A DNA stretch of 36,064 nt from the NCBI GenBank assembly GCA_945947915.1, contig CAMEZQ010000021.1, positions 1-36,064 of the forward strand, written 5' to 3'. Under the pieces are notes generated by a model. That model did not search any database, was not told the DNA's origin, and saw only the letters and a list, made by a program, of their open reading frames with translations. Below, piece after piece: positions 13,327-22,242 of the stretch. A program made the translations under genes and the position numbers. Within the stretch, counting starts at the first letter, position 1. Every line of letters starts with the position of its first letter. Source of the stretch: an uncultured Clostridia bacterium (GTDB taxonomy: Bacteria > Bacillota > Clostridia > Oscillospirales > Butyricicoccaceae).

Positions 13327-15652
13327 TGTGCTTCACCCGATCCCGTTCTTCCGCCGTCTTGGCGTCGTTCCACCGGTCCATGGTGCCCACCAGATAGCCG
13401 GTGATGCGGCGGATGCGTTCAAATTTGGGGCCGTGGTCACGCTCCAGGCGGCCGCAGCGGGGGCAGCGCTCACCGATGATGCCGGTGTAGCCGCAGACGA
13501 CGTCGCTGTCGACCGGATGGTTGATGGAACCGTAGCCGACGCCGCAGTCGTGCATGGTGCGCACCACCCTTTCAAAGGCCTCCAGGTTCTGGCTGGGGTC
13601 GCCGTCCAGCTCCACATAGCTGATATGGCCGGCGTTGGTCAGCGCGTGATAGGGACCTTCGATGCGGATCTTCTCATAGGCCGAAATGGGATAGTAAACG
13701 GGCACATGGAAGCTGTTGGTGTAATACTCGCGGTCAGTGACGCCGGGGATGACGCCGAAGCGCTTTTTGTCCATGCGGACAAACCGGCCCGAAAGGCCCT
13801 CGGCCGGCGTGGCCAGCAGGGTGAAATTCAGCTTGGTCTTCTGGCTCATATCGTCCAGATACTTACGCATAAAGCCGATGATGCGCAGGCCCAGCTCACG
13901 GGCGCGCTCGCTCTGGCCGTGATGCTCGCCGATCAGCGCCACCAGCGTCTCGGCCAGGCCGATGAAGCCGATGGACAGGGTGCCGTGCTTGAGGATCTCG
14001 CCGACGCAGTCGTTGGGCGACAGGTTCTTGGAGCCGATCCACACGCCCTGACCCATCAGGAAGGGGAAGTTCTTGACCTTCTTCTTTGCGATGATATGAT
14101 ACCGGTCGAGCAGCTGCTGGCACACCATATCCATCCGGCGCTCCAGTTCGGCAAAGAACCAGTCGATATCGCCCTTGCTCAGAATGGCAATGCGGGGCAG
14201 ATTGATGGAGGTGAAGGAGAGGTTGCCGCGGCCGAAAGCGATCTCGTTTTCCGGATCGTAAACGTTGCCCATGACACGGGTGCGGCAGCCCATATAGGCG
14301 ATCTCGGTTTCCGGATGGCCGGGCTTGTAATACTGCAGATTGAAAGGCGCGTCGATAAAGCTGAAGTTGGGGAAGAGGCGCTTGGCCGATACGCGGCAGG
14401 CAAGCTTGAACAGATCGTAGTTGGGGTCGCCAGGATTATAGTTGACCCCCTCCTTGAGCTTGAAGATCTGAATGGGGAAGATCGGCGTCTCGCCGCGGCC
14501 CAGGCCGGCCTCGGTAGCCAGCATGACATTCTTGATGACCATGCGGCCCTCGGGGCTGGTGTCGGTGCCGTAGTTGATGGAAGAGAAAGGCGTCTGCGCG
14601 CCGGCACGGGAGTGCATGGTGTTCAGATTGTGCACCAGCGCCTCCATGGCCTGATAGGTGGTCTTGTCGGTCTCGCGCAGGGCGTTCTTATAGGCAAACT
14701 TGGTGCATTTCTCATAAAGCTCGCCCTCGACGCCGATGGCCGCCAGCGCCTGCCGCTCCGCAGCCTTGTATTCATCCCGCATATTGATCTCGGGATAGAG
14801 CTCCTGCTCCCGGCCGATCTTTTTGATGAGGGCACGGATCTGGGCCTGCCGCTCCTCGGTCTGGTCGTCGGCGTCCTCCAGCAGGGCCACCGCCTTGCCC
14901 AGATTGGCGCCGTAAATGCGGCGGAAGGTCTTGGCCACACCCTTGGCCAGGCCATAGTCAAAATTGGGGATGCTCTGGCCGCCGTGCTGATCGTTCTGGT
15001 TGGACTGGATGGCGATGCAGGCCAGGGCGCCGTAGCTGGAAATATCATTGGGCTCCCGCAGGAAGCCGTGGCCGGTGGAGAAGCCGCCCTTGAAGAGGCT
15101 GACGATGTCGATCTGACAGCAGGTGGTCGTCAGCGTGTAGAAATCGAAATCGTGGATATGGATATCGCCTTCCCGGTGGGCGCGGCTCTGCTCGGGGGTG
15201 AGAATATATTTTTCATAAAAGTCCTTGGCGCCTTCGCTGCCGTACTTGAGCATGGTGCCCATGGCCGTGTCGCCGTCCACGTTGGCGTTGTCGCGCTTGA
15301 GGTCGCTGTCCAAAGCGTCCGAGAAGGTGATCTCGTTGTAGACCCGCATCAGGTTGCTCTTGCGCTCGCGGGCGCGGTTGCGCTCAGAGCGGTAAAGGAT
15401 ATAATTCTTGGAAACGCTGCCGTAGCCGCTGTCCATCAGCACCAGCTCGACGACATCCTGGATGTCCTCGACGCCCGGCGCTGTTTCGCCAAAGCGCTGT
15501 GCCAGCTCGGTTTCGACCACGGCGGCCAGCCGGGCACTCTCCCCGCTGCTGCCGCTGCCCGTGGCCTCCATGGCTTTAAAAATAGCCGTTGAGATCTTGG
15601 AGATATCGTAGGGGACTTCCCTTCCGTCTCTCTTGATGATCGTATTGAACAT
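13319..15652 (-). CDS. nrdD: Anaerobic (class III) ribonucleoside-triphosphate reductase
   Basis: About 777 residues. An N-terminal ATP-cone (IIKRDGREVPYDISKIS) is followed by the glycyl-radical catalytic barrel (for example GCRTRVMGN and NLSFTSINLPR), a C-terminal Zn-binding segment and the radical motif RRITGYLVG. It reduces ribonucleoside triphosphates to deoxyribonucleotides during anaerobic growth. A GTG at 15661 is possible, but it overlaps the Shine-Dalgarno AAGGGG; the ATG at 15652 sits 8 nt downstream and is preferred. The Zn segment reads DVVCGYTGIIGERCPRCG, with three cysteines where many homologues have four. Transcribed from a consensus promoter with nrdG. Confidence 0.96.
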   Translation of the reverse strand: MFNTIIKRDGREVPYDISKISTAIFKAMEATGSGSSGESARLAAVVETELAQRFGETAPGVEDIQDVVELVLMDSGYGSVSKNYILYRSERNRARERKSNLMRVYNEITFSDALDSDLKRDNANVDGDTAMGTMLKYGSEGAKDFYEKYILTPEQSRAHREGDIHIHDFDFYTLTTTCCQIDIVSLFKGGFSTGHGFLREPNDISSYGALACIAIQSNQNDQHGGQSIPNFDYGLAKGVAKTFRRIYGANLGKAVALLEDADDQTEERQAQIRALIKKIGREQELYPEINMRDEYKAAERQALAAIGVEGELYEKCTKFAYKNALRETDKTTYQAMEALVHNLNTMHSRAGAQTPFSSINYGTDTSPEGRMVIKNVMLATEAGLGRGETPIFPIQIFKLKEGVNYNPGDPNYDLFKLACRVSAKRLFPNFSFIDAPFNLQYYKPGHPETEIAYMGCRTRVMGNVYDPENEIAFGRGNLSFTSINLPRIAILSKGDIDWFFAELERRMDMVCQQLLDRYHIIAKKKVKNFPFLMGQGVWIGSKNLSPNDCVGEILKHGTLSIGFIGLAETLVALIGEHHGQSERARELGLRIIGFMRKYLDDMSQKTKLNFTLLATPAEGLSGRFVRMDKKRFGVIPGVTDREYYTNSFHVPVYYPISAYEKIRIEGPYHALTNAGHISYVELDGDPSQNLEAFERVVRTMHDCGVGYGSINHPVDSDVVCGYTGIIGERCPRCGRLERDHGPKFERIRRITGYLVGTMDRWNDAKTAEERDRVKHSV

Positions 15653-15806
15653 ATTCTGCACCCCTTGAAAACTACTGTAGTTTATTCCTGAAAACGCCCG
15701 GCCGGATGTCCTGCGGGCCTATTCGGCGCCCGTACTGCGCGTATTTTATTGCTGGACCCGCAGGGACGGCGCCGGGCCGGCCGCTGCGATTGGATTCCGG
15801 TTTCTC

Positions 15807-15835
15807 ATTATAAACGCTCCTTTTCGAGCTGTCAA
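15807..15835 (-). promoter_or_regulatory. Consensus promoter of nrdD-nrdG
   Basis: On the minus strand, TTGACA (15835-15830), exactly 17 bp, then TATAAT (15812-15807): a perfect match to the housekeeping consensus. A leader of roughly 150 nt follows. Such a strong core promoter implies repression, and palindromes overlap its -35. Confidence 0.9.
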
Positions 15836-15885
15836 CATGTTGTGTAACGACAAAGAAAACTTTGGCGAAAACCAACAATATGTTG
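15833..15885. promoter_or_regulatory. Candidate tandem NrdR-type operator
   Basis: Two similar palindromes, CAACATGTTG (15833-15842) and CAACAATATGTTG (15873-15885), have centres about 41-42 bp apart, close to four helical turns. The first overlaps the -35 of the nrdD promoter. NrdR boxes are AT-centred palindromes occurring in phased pairs at nrd promoters. These sites resemble that pattern but are not exact matches to the consensus. Confidence 0.4.
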
Positions 15886-15890
15886 AAAAA

Positions 15891-15921
15891 GAAAAAGCCG
15901 GACACGCTGCCCGGCTTTTTC
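15891..15921 (-). terminator. Intrinsic terminator after the MATE gene
   Basis: An 11-bp stem (15891-15901 with 15911-15921), GC-rich at the loop end, is followed on the minus strand by T-rich sequence. It lies about 25 bp past the MATE stop and insulates the nrdD promoter. It is symmetric enough to work in both directions. Confidence 0.8.
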
Positions 15922-15945
15922 TTTTTTCCCGTTTTGAGCCCAAAA

Positions 15946-17304
15946 TCACATCAAATTGCGTATCCATTTGCGGCTTCTGAAGTGCAGGATACATAAAATC
16001 GTCTTGAGACAATACTCTCCCAGGAACATTCCGGCCACCATGGCCGGGAAAGAGGCTTTTGTGAGATATGCCATACAGGCCAGTGTGGGGATGCCCATAA
16101 AATAGACCGAAAAGGTGTCGATGAAAAAGCCGTAGGCGGCGTCTCCCCCGGCCCGGAAAATGCCCACAACGGCCAGGTAGGGCAGATTGATGACCGGCAT
16201 GAGCAGCCCGTGGATGACCAGAAGGGATGCCGCCGTCTCCACGGCCCCCTGTGTCTCCAGGTGCATGAGGGAAAGGATGGGGTAGCGCAGCAGGATCTGC
16301 ACGGCCCCCAGCGCCACCGACATGAGGGTGATGGCCTCCATGTTCGTTTTGGCCATCTCATAGGCCAGGTCGTTTTTGCCCTCTCCGATGGTCTTGCCCA
16401 CCATGATGGCGCAGGCGCTGCACAGGCCCACCGAAAAGACAAAGAAGATCTCGTGGATGGAGTTGTAAACGGTATAGGCCGCATAGTTCTCGCTGCCCTG
16501 CCGCGCCAGAATGACCGAATAGATGTTGGTGCCCACGGCCCACAGGATCTCGTTGCACAGCACCGGCGCCGCCACCCGGATATATTTTTTGACAAAGGGC
16601 TTGTCCCAGGCCAGCAGCTGTGCCGGCTCCCGCAGGAAAACGCTCTTTTTCCGGCGGCTCAGCACCAGCAGGATGCACATCTGGGCCGCCATGGCCAGCA
16701 CGGTGGCCAGCGCCGCGCCGGCCAGCTCCATGCGCGGCAGACCCATATGTCCGTAGATGAGCAGGTAATTCAGAAGGATGTTGAGCAAAACCCCGGCCGT
16801 TGAGGCGACAAAGGGGGTGCGGACATCCTCGGTCGACCGCATGGCCGTGCTGATGACCAGCGCGATGCCGCTGAAGAGGGCGGCAAAGCAGGCGATGCGC
16901 AGGTAGTCCGCGCCGGCGGCGATGACGGCGGCCTCATCGGTAAAGACCCCCATCAGCCCTTCGGGACAGAGCAGGCTCAGCAGGATATAGATGCCCGACA
17001 CACCGGTCACGGCCGCCAGCGCCAGTCCGGCAGACCGCCGGATGGTCCGGTGATCTCCCGCGCCCCAGCTCTGGGCGATGAGCACGGCGCTGCCCGAGCA
17101 GATGCCAAAGGCCGCGATATTCATCAGAAAGCTCCACCGGCCAGCAACGCCGATGGCCGAGGTCGCCGTATTGCCCAAACGGACGACCATGGCCGTATCG
17201 ACGAGATACCCGCAGGAGCTGAGCAGGTTCTGCAGGGCGATGGGCAGCGCCAGCACAAGCATACGGCGCAGAAATTGTTTGTTTTTCATGTTTTTATTTT
17301 TCAT
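15946..17304 (-). CDS. MATE-family multidrug or metabolite efflux transporter
   Basis: 452 residues with about twelve hydrophobic spans in two related halves, no signal peptide, and the MATE-typical N-terminal region (LALPIALQNLLSS, then YLVDTAMVVRLG). Such proteins export cationic drugs or metabolites using a sodium or proton gradient; the substrate cannot be told from sequence. The start is three bases after the stop of the upstream lipoprotein gene, with no good Shine-Dalgarno at normal spacing, which points to translational coupling. A second ATG six codons... five residues in is also possible. It is the last gene of the SEDS-kinase-lipoprotein cluster and is followed by a terminator. Confidence 0.93.
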   Translation of the reverse strand: MKNKNMKNKQFLRRMLVLALPIALQNLLSSCGYLVDTAMVVRLGNTATSAIGVAGRWSFLMNIAAFGICSGSAVLIAQSWGAGDHRTIRRSAGLALAAVTGVSGIYILLSLLCPEGLMGVFTDEAAVIAAGADYLRIACFAALFSGIALVISTAMRSTEDVRTPFVASTAGVLLNILLNYLLIYGHMGLPRMELAGAALATVLAMAAQMCILLVLSRRKKSVFLREPAQLLAWDKPFVKKYIRVAAPVLCNEILWAVGTNIYSVILARQGSENYAAYTVYNSIHEIFFVFSVGLCSACAIMVGKTIGEGKNDLAYEMAKTNMEAITLMSVALGAVQILLRYPILSLMHLETQGAVETAASLLVIHGLLMPVINLPYLAVVGIFRAGGDAAYGFFIDTFSVYFMGIPTLACMAYLTKASFPAMVAGMFLGEYCLKTILCILHFRSRKWIRNLM

Positions 17305-17307
17305 ATT

Positions 17308-18219
17308 TTAATGATTTCCATCTCCGCTTTCAATATAATCGGCGCAAAAGGTCAGCGGCCCGTCGCAGCCCACCAGCCCGCGTTCCGAAGGCTCGCGGCC
17401 GCCGATCAGCACGCTGACCGACTCGACGCTGCGGCAGGCAAACAGGCTGTTGACCAGCGAATAGAGCTCGGCTTCCCGCCCGCGCAGATCCATCTCCACC
17501 GGGATGTAGAGTTCCACGCGCACCATGCCGCCGGCGCCCGGGCCCACGGCCGAACGCACGTCCATACGTCCGTCAAAGGGCATGTTGTCCCCCAGCTGGC
17601 CCGATAGAAAAGCGTCCAGGATCAGCTGCGGCGTCAGCGTTTCCTTCTCCGTCAGAATACGCAGCTGCTGGGAAAAGAGCTGCCCCGTCTGCCTGTCGTA
17701 GGGCCAGACTTCCACCTCAAAGACCGACAGGCGCAGATCGTCGTCATCCAGCAGAACCGAGCCGCTGCTCATAAAATTGGCTTCGGTCCGGCTGCCGCCG
17801 GTCACGCGGACATAGCGGACGCCCTCGATCTCGCTGAGCGACAGGGTCACCGCCGCGTGGAGCAGACTGGTCTCCACCGGAGTCAGCCGGTCGTAGGCTT
17901 CGGAAAAGCGCACCACGACGGTGCTGCCGAAGACCTCCACCTCCCGCAGTTCCATATCCTCGGCAAGGACCGAATGATCATTTTTATTGAGCGGATGGCG
18001 CATGGCCTCAATGACCTCGCGGATCTGCTGTTCGTTCTCTCCTTCTTCTGAAAATTCCACCACTTCATAGCCCAGCTCCCGGCCGCTTTCAGTTTCCGTC
18101 AGGAAATAAACGGCACGCGCCGGCGCGGCCTCGCCTGCCGGACTGCCGCCGCAGCCGCAGAGAAGCAGCAGGCCGAGACAGGCCGCCGCCAGGCGGACAA
18201 GGCTGCTTTGCTGTTTCAT
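17308..18219 (-). CDS. GerMN-domain lipoprotein
   Basis: 303 residues. A lipoprotein signal peptide ends in a lipobox (LCGC, lipidated cysteine at about residue 23), so the protein should sit on the outer face of the membrane. Two GerMN-like segments are seen, around residues 70-150 and 200-285 (the second including YIPVEMDLRGREAELYSLVNSL). The ATG overlaps the stop of the upstream histidine kinase (ATGA) and its Shine-Dalgarno lies within the kinase gene, so the two are coupled. In Actinobacteria the GerMN lipoprotein LpqB sits beside the kinase MtrB; this arrangement is similar. A role in modulating the kinase is inferred. Confidence 0.85.
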   Translation of the reverse strand: MKQQSSLVRLAAACLGLLLLCGCGGSPAGEAAPARAVYFLTETESGRELGYEVVEFSEEGENEQQIREVIEAMRHPLNKNDHSVLAEDMELREVEVFGSTVVVRFSEAYDRLTPVETSLLHAAVTLSLSEIEGVRYVRVTGGSRTEANFMSSGSVLLDDDDLRLSVFEVEVWPYDRQTGQLFSQQLRILTEKETLTPQLILDAFLSGQLGDNMPFDGRMDVRSAVGPGAGGMVRVELYIPVEMDLRGREAELYSLVNSLFACRSVESVSVLIGGREPSERGLVGCDGPLTFCADYIESGDGNH

Positions 18220-19682
18220 GCCCGCTGTCCTCCTTCCCCGTCTGTATCCGTGCCGTCGTCCCCGGCCATTTCCGGCGCTTTTTGGAAATACGCCGTAAAG
18301 CAGGTACCCTCGCCGTAGGTGGAAGTCACCTCAATATGGCCGCCGATGGCCTCCATGCACTGGCCGACGATCGACAGGCCCAGGCCGGTCCCCCGTGTTT
18401 CACTGGAGCGCATTTTGTCCACGCGGTAAAACCGGTCGAAGATGCGCTCCAGTTCCTCCTCCCGGATGCCAATGCCGGTGTCCCCCACATGCAGTAGAGT
18501 CTGATCCTCCCGCTCCTCCAGCGCCACATAAACCTTGCCGCCCTGCTTATTATATTTGATGGCGTTTTCCAGCAGGTTGAACGCCACCTGATAGATCATG
18601 TCGGGATTGCCGGATACCCAGGCCGCCTCCGGCAGCCCCTGGCAGACGATCTCCACTTCCTTGGCGCCGGCGCTGCCCCGCAGGATCTCGGAAGCCCGCA
18701 CCAGCGTATGGGTCAGATCGCAGATGCCAGCCATATTGGCGCCGTTCTCCATGCGGCTGATATACAGCAGGCCTTCGGTGATGCGTGTCAGCCGGTCGAT
18801 CTCCTCCCGGATATCCCCCAGGAATTCCCGCACGTCCTCCACGCGCATGTCTTTGGCCTGCAGGATGGAATCGCACAGCAGCTTTATGGAGGCCAGCGGC
18901 GTCTTCAGCTCGTGGGACGCGTCGGAAACGAACTGCCGCCGGATGGATTCGTTTTTGGCCAGCTGGCCGCTCATCTTGTCAAACTCTCCGGCGATGACCC
19001 CCAGCTCGTCGCTGCTGCGCAGGTCGATGCGATAATCGTAATTGCCCTGCTGGATCTGGTAGACGCCCTGCAGGACCCGGTCAAACCGCCGGCGCAGAGA
19101 GGTCGTAAAAGTGATGATGAAGAGGGCCGTCATAGCGGTGACGGCAAAGGAGATCCGGGCGATCTCGCCGCGGGTCTCCCGCAGCAGGTCGGCGCTTTCG
19201 GTGTCGTATTCATAAGCGTAGACGGCGCCCTCCACCACGCCGTCGCGCATGACGGCGCAGGCCGTACGATAGCTGAAGGCCTCGGCCGTGTAGCTGCACC
19301 GGAAGATATCCTTGCCGTACAGCGCTTCGATGATTTCGGAAAAGAGCACTGTTTTGCCGATGACGTCGGAGGTCTTTAGGTTGTCGTAGATGACCTCCCC
19401 CCGCTGGTCGGTGACCAGCACCCGCTGATCCCGGCCGATATCCAGGATCGACAGCACGCTGGCCGCCGTTTCGTAATCCAGGACCGACGCGCTTTCCAGC
19501 GCGGCGGCATAGGCGCCAAAGTCCGAGCGCATCTCCACCTCTCTCGCCAGAATAAGCTGGTTGCGCATCTGGCTCAGCGGATAGGTATTGAGAATGAGCA
19601 GCAGCACCAGCGCCAGCATGGTGAAGCCGGCAAAGATCTTGATCTGCAGGCTGCCCACCGGCACCCGCCGTTTTTCGGCCAT
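18216..19682 (-). CDS. Membrane sensor histidine kinase (orphan)
   Basis: 488 residues from an ATG preceded by GGAGGTG; the longer open frame upstream is not coding. Transmembrane helices lie at about 15-33 and 177-195, flanking an extracytoplasmic sensor domain of roughly 140 residues. Then come HAMP (about 196-248), HisKA with the phospho-acceptor H257 (DASHELKTPLASIK), the N-box (NLLENAIKYN, about 369-378) and the ATP-binding DTGIGI and GTGLGLS boxes. All catalytic landmarks are intact. No response regulator is adjacent; the nearest is at 25039-25734. It lies between a SEDS cell-wall gene and a GerMN lipoprotein, which suggests sensing of envelope state. Partner assignment is inference. 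Confidence 0.94.
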   Translation of the reverse strand: MAEKRRVPVGSLQIKIFAGFTMLALVLLLILNTYPLSQMRNQLILAREVEMRSDFGAYAAALESASVLDYETAASVLSILDIGRDQRVLVTDQRGEVIYDNLKTSDVIGKTVLFSEIIEALYGKDIFRCSYTAEAFSYRTACAVMRDGVVEGAVYAYEYDTESADLLRETRGEIARISFAVTAMTALFIITFTTSLRRRFDRVLQGVYQIQQGNYDYRIDLRSSDELGVIAGEFDKMSGQLAKNESIRRQFVSDASHELKTPLASIKLLCDSILQAKDMRVEDVREFLGDIREEIDRLTRITEGLLYISRMENGANMAGICDLTHTLVRASEILRGSAGAKEVEIVCQGLPEAAWVSGNPDMIYQVAFNLLENAIKYNKQGGKVYVALEEREDQTLLHVGDTGIGIREEELERIFDRFYRVDKMRSSETRGTGLGLSIVGQCMEAIGGHIEVTSTYGEGTCFTAYFQKAPEMAGDDGTDTDGEGGQRA

Positions 19683-19732
19683 AGAGCCACCTCCTGCCCC
19701 CCAAGGGGCTGATCGTCTTGTTTTTCTCCGCT

Positions 19733-20869
19733 TCAGCGCAGACGGTCGGGCCGCTTCCGCATCTGCAGGCCGCAGACCATGCCCAGCGCCGTGTACATAG
19801 TCATGACCGAGGTGCCGCCATAGCTGATAAAGGGCAGCGTGAGCCCGATCACGGGCATGATGCCCAGGCACATGCCCACGTTGATGAGGATCTGCACCAT
19901 CAGCATACTGCTGATGCCCACGCAGACCAGATAGCCGAACCGGTTGTCGGCCCATGACGCGTCGTGCAGGATCTTCCAGATGAGAAAGCTGAAAATGACC
20001 AGCACGACCACGGCGCCGATGAACCCCCATTCCTCGCAGATGGTGGCAAAGATAAAGTCGGTGTATTTCTCCGGCAGGCGGGCGTGCTGGTTCATGGCGC
20101 CCTGCAGATAGCCCTGGCCGGTCAGCCGGCCGCCGCCCACCGTCATCATGCTCCGCAGGCCGTTATAAGCCACCACCGGGTCGACGGACGGATCGAACAG
20201 CACAAGGATGCGGGTCTTCTGGTACCCCTTGAGAAAGAACTTCCATATGGGCACCAGCGCCGCGCAGCCGGCGCCGCACAACGGCAGAAAGATTTTCATG
20301 GAGATGCCCGAAGCAAACAGCATGAAGACAAAAATGCCCATATAGGCCACGCACATGCCCAGGTCGCTGGAGGTCAGATAGATGACCCCCACGAGGATCA
20401 GCGTATGGGCGGCCAGCTGCACGAGGGATGTCAGCCGGTCCAGCTTGTCGCGCAGGATATACATGTGGCGCGACAGGGTGAAAATATAAATCAGCTTGCC
20501 GATCTCGGCCGGCTGGATGCCCAGCGGGATGGGAATGCCCAGATCCTGCAGGCGGATCCAGCTGCGGTTGCCGGTGTTGCCCTCAGTCCCCAGAAAGATC
20601 AGGCTGAGCTGCAGCAAAATATTGAACAGATAAGCCCACATCCAGAAATCGCCGAATTTGTCCAGGTCGACAGCCGAAATGATGAAATAGGCCAGAATGC
20701 CCAGTCCCACGGCCAGAGTCTGCACATACATATATTTATTGCTGTTCAGGGTGCGGGTGGCGCTGTAAACGGCGGCCAGTCCGATGACCGACAGCACCAG
20801 CGCGATGGCCAGCAGGCCAAGGTCGCATTTCTTGATATATTCCCAAAGGGAACGCAGATGTACTTTCAT
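19733..20869 (-). CDS. RodA/FtsW-type SEDS peptidoglycan polymerase
   Basis: 378 residues starting at MKVHLRSLWEY, with AGGAG 8 nt upstream; in-frame codons further up belong to the leader. There are about ten hydrophobic spans with SEDS landmarks: GIQPAEIGKL, the long extracellular loop (MMTVGGGRLTGQGYLQGAMN), FIFATICEEWGFIG and the C-terminal GLTLPFISYGG. SEDS proteins polymerise lipid II into glycan strands at the membrane, working with a class B PBP. RodA (elongation) is likelier than FtsW because no division genes are nearby, but I cannot separate them firmly. First gene of a four-gene minus-strand cluster. Confidence 0.9.
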   Translation of the reverse strand: MKVHLRSLWEYIKKCDLGLLAIALVLSVIGLAAVYSATRTLNSNKYMYVQTLAVGLGILAYFIISAVDLDKFGDFWMWAYLFNILLQLSLIFLGTEGNTGNRSWIRLQDLGIPIPLGIQPAEIGKLIYIFTLSRHMYILRDKLDRLTSLVQLAAHTLILVGVIYLTSSDLGMCVAYMGIFVFMLFASGISMKIFLPLCGAGCAALVPIWKFFLKGYQKTRILVLFDPSVDPVVAYNGLRSMMTVGGGRLTGQGYLQGAMNQHARLPEKYTDFIFATICEEWGFIGAVVVLVIFSFLIWKILHDASWADNRFGYLVCVGISSMLMVQILINVGMCLGIMPVIGLTLPFISYGGTSVMTMYTALGMVCGLQMRKRPDRLR

Positions 20870-21060
20870 AAAAGGCTCCTGTCGTCGGAAAGATTGATCC
20901 CCCTTCGGCCCGTGATCCAAAGATCCGGGTCTTTTTATTTTATCACGCCGGGGCGCAATATTCAATCATGCGGCGCCTTTGGGAAAAAGCTTTACAAAGC
21001 CCCTGGCCGCCGCCGCGGCAAGGGGAAAAGTTTGGGCTTTCTTTCGGCCGTCAGAAGTGT

Positions 21061-21066
21061 TAGAAT
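21061..21066 (+). promoter_or_regulatory. Possible extended -10 of the tsaE operon
   Basis: TAGAAT is preceded by TG at the extended -10 position (TGT-TAGAAT). No good -35 is seen. It lies about 75 bp before the tsaE start. Confidence 0.4.
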
Positions 21067-21142
21067 ATCCTTGAGTTATTCTGCATGGTCCCGCAGGCCC
21101 CGCGGCGGGCAGGACACATGCATTCTGCAGGAGATAACACCA

Positions 21143-21565
21143 TTGGAAAAGCAAACCTATATCACTTGCTCGCCCGAGGAGACCGAGGCGCTGGGCGCCG
21201 CCATCGCCCTGATGGCCGAGCCCTATAAAGTCATCGCCATGTTCGGCGGCCTGGGCAGCGGGAAAACGGCCATGACCCGCGGCATCGCCGCGGCGCTGGG
21301 CTGCGTCGATCCGGTGTCCAGCCCCACCTACACCATCGTCAACGAATACCGGGGACGCCGCCGCGTCTGCCATTTTGACATGTACCGCATCGAAGACCAG
21401 GAGGGGCTTTGGGAGATCGGCTGGGAGGATTATCTGGAAAGCGGCGCCCTCTGCGTCGTGGAATGGAGCGAAAACGTCCTCAGCGCCCTGCCCCGGGAGA
21501 CCCTGCGGGTCTCCTTTGAGACCGTCGATGACGAAACGAGAAGGATCACGGTGGAAGATTTATGA
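21143..21565 (+). CDS. tsaE: tRNA threonylcarbamoyladenosine biosynthesis ATPase TsaE
   Basis: 140 residues from a TTG start chosen because AGGAG lies 9 nt upstream; the open frame extends far upstream without coding support. The Walker A loop GGLGSGKT (about 35-42), the SSPTYTIVNEY segment, HFDMYR and the acidic VVEWSE motif (about 105-110) are all present. TsaE binds the TsaB-TsaD pair and supports the t6A37 modification of ANN-decoding tRNAs. The stop overlaps the tsaB start by 4 bp. Assignment is secure. Confidence 0.96.
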   Translation: MEKQTYITCSPEETEALGAAIALMAEPYKVIAMFGGLGSGKTAMTRGIAAALGCVDPVSSPTYTIVNEYRGRRRVCHFDMYRIEDQEGLWEIGWEDYLESGALCVVEWSENVLSALPRETLRVSFETVDDETRRITVEDL

Positions 21566-22242
21566 AAATACTTGCGATCGACACATCGGGCCGCCTGGCT
21601 TCCTGCGCGCTGTATGAAAACGGCGCCCTGGCCGCGGCCTGCACAAAGGATTCCCAAATGGACCACAGCCGCACCATCCTGCCCCTGTGCGAGGAGATGG
21701 TGCGTTCCCGCGGCCTGCGCTTCCGCGACATCGACGTTTTCGCCGCCGCCGTCGGCCCCGGTTCCTTTACCGGCATCCGCATCGGCGTTTCGGCCGTCAA
21801 GGGCTTTGCGCTGGCCGGAAACAAGCCGGCCTGCGGCGTCTCCACACTGGAGGCCACAGCGGCGCTGGTGCCCGACGAGGGGCTGATCTGCGCCGTTCTG
21901 CGGGCCAGGGAGAACGAATATTTCTACGGCTTTTTCCGCAACGTCGGCGGCACGCTTTACCGCATCTGCGACGACAACTGCCTCACCGGCCCCGAGCTGC
22001 GCAGCATCCTCTACGGCGCCCGGTGGCTGCTGTGCGGCGACGGCGCGGCCGATTTTCTGCAGAACAATCCCTGCGACCCGGACAAGGTACGGGATACCGG
22101 CGTGCATCAGCACGCCTCGGGCGTCGCCAAATGCGCCTGGGAGCTGGCCCAGTGCGATGCCCTCTGCGACGGGAACGACGTCGTGCCCGTCTATCTGAAA
22201 AAAACACAAGCCGAAAGAATGAGGGAGGAAAAAACAAAATGA
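21562..22242 (+). CDS. tsaB: tRNA threonylcarbamoyladenosine biosynthesis protein TsaB
   Basis: 226 residues. It has an N-terminal actin-like ATPase fold start (MKILAIDTSG), the diagnostic VGPGSFTGIRIG motif (about residues 69-80), and a divergent C-terminal half. TsaB is the catalytically inactive partner that holds TsaD in the t6A complex. ATGA overlaps join it to tsaE upstream and rpiB downstream, implying translational coupling through the cluster. The common Bacillota neighbours rimI and tsaD are not here; rpiB follows instead. Confidence 0.95.
   Translation: MKILAIDTSGRLASCALYENGALAAACTKDSQMDHSRTILPLCEEMVRSRGLRFRDIDVFAAAVGPGSFTGIRIGVSAVKGFALAGNKPACGVSTLEATAALVPDEGLICAVLRARENEYFYGFFRNVGGTLYRICDDNCLTGPELRSILYGARWLLCGDGAADFLQNNPCDPDKVRDTGVHQHASGVAKCAWELAQCDALCDGNDVVPVYLKKTQAERMREEKTK

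Noticed and set aside
13328-15592. 754-codon plus-strand frame opposite nrdD
   Set aside because: It is the antisense of a certain gene, with an Ala/Gly/Asp-rich composition typical of GC shadows.
20898-20940. Hairpin plus T-rich tract on the plus strand in the rodA leader
   Set aside because: It looks like a terminator on the plus strand, but no plus-strand gene ends there. It was left out of the terminator list.
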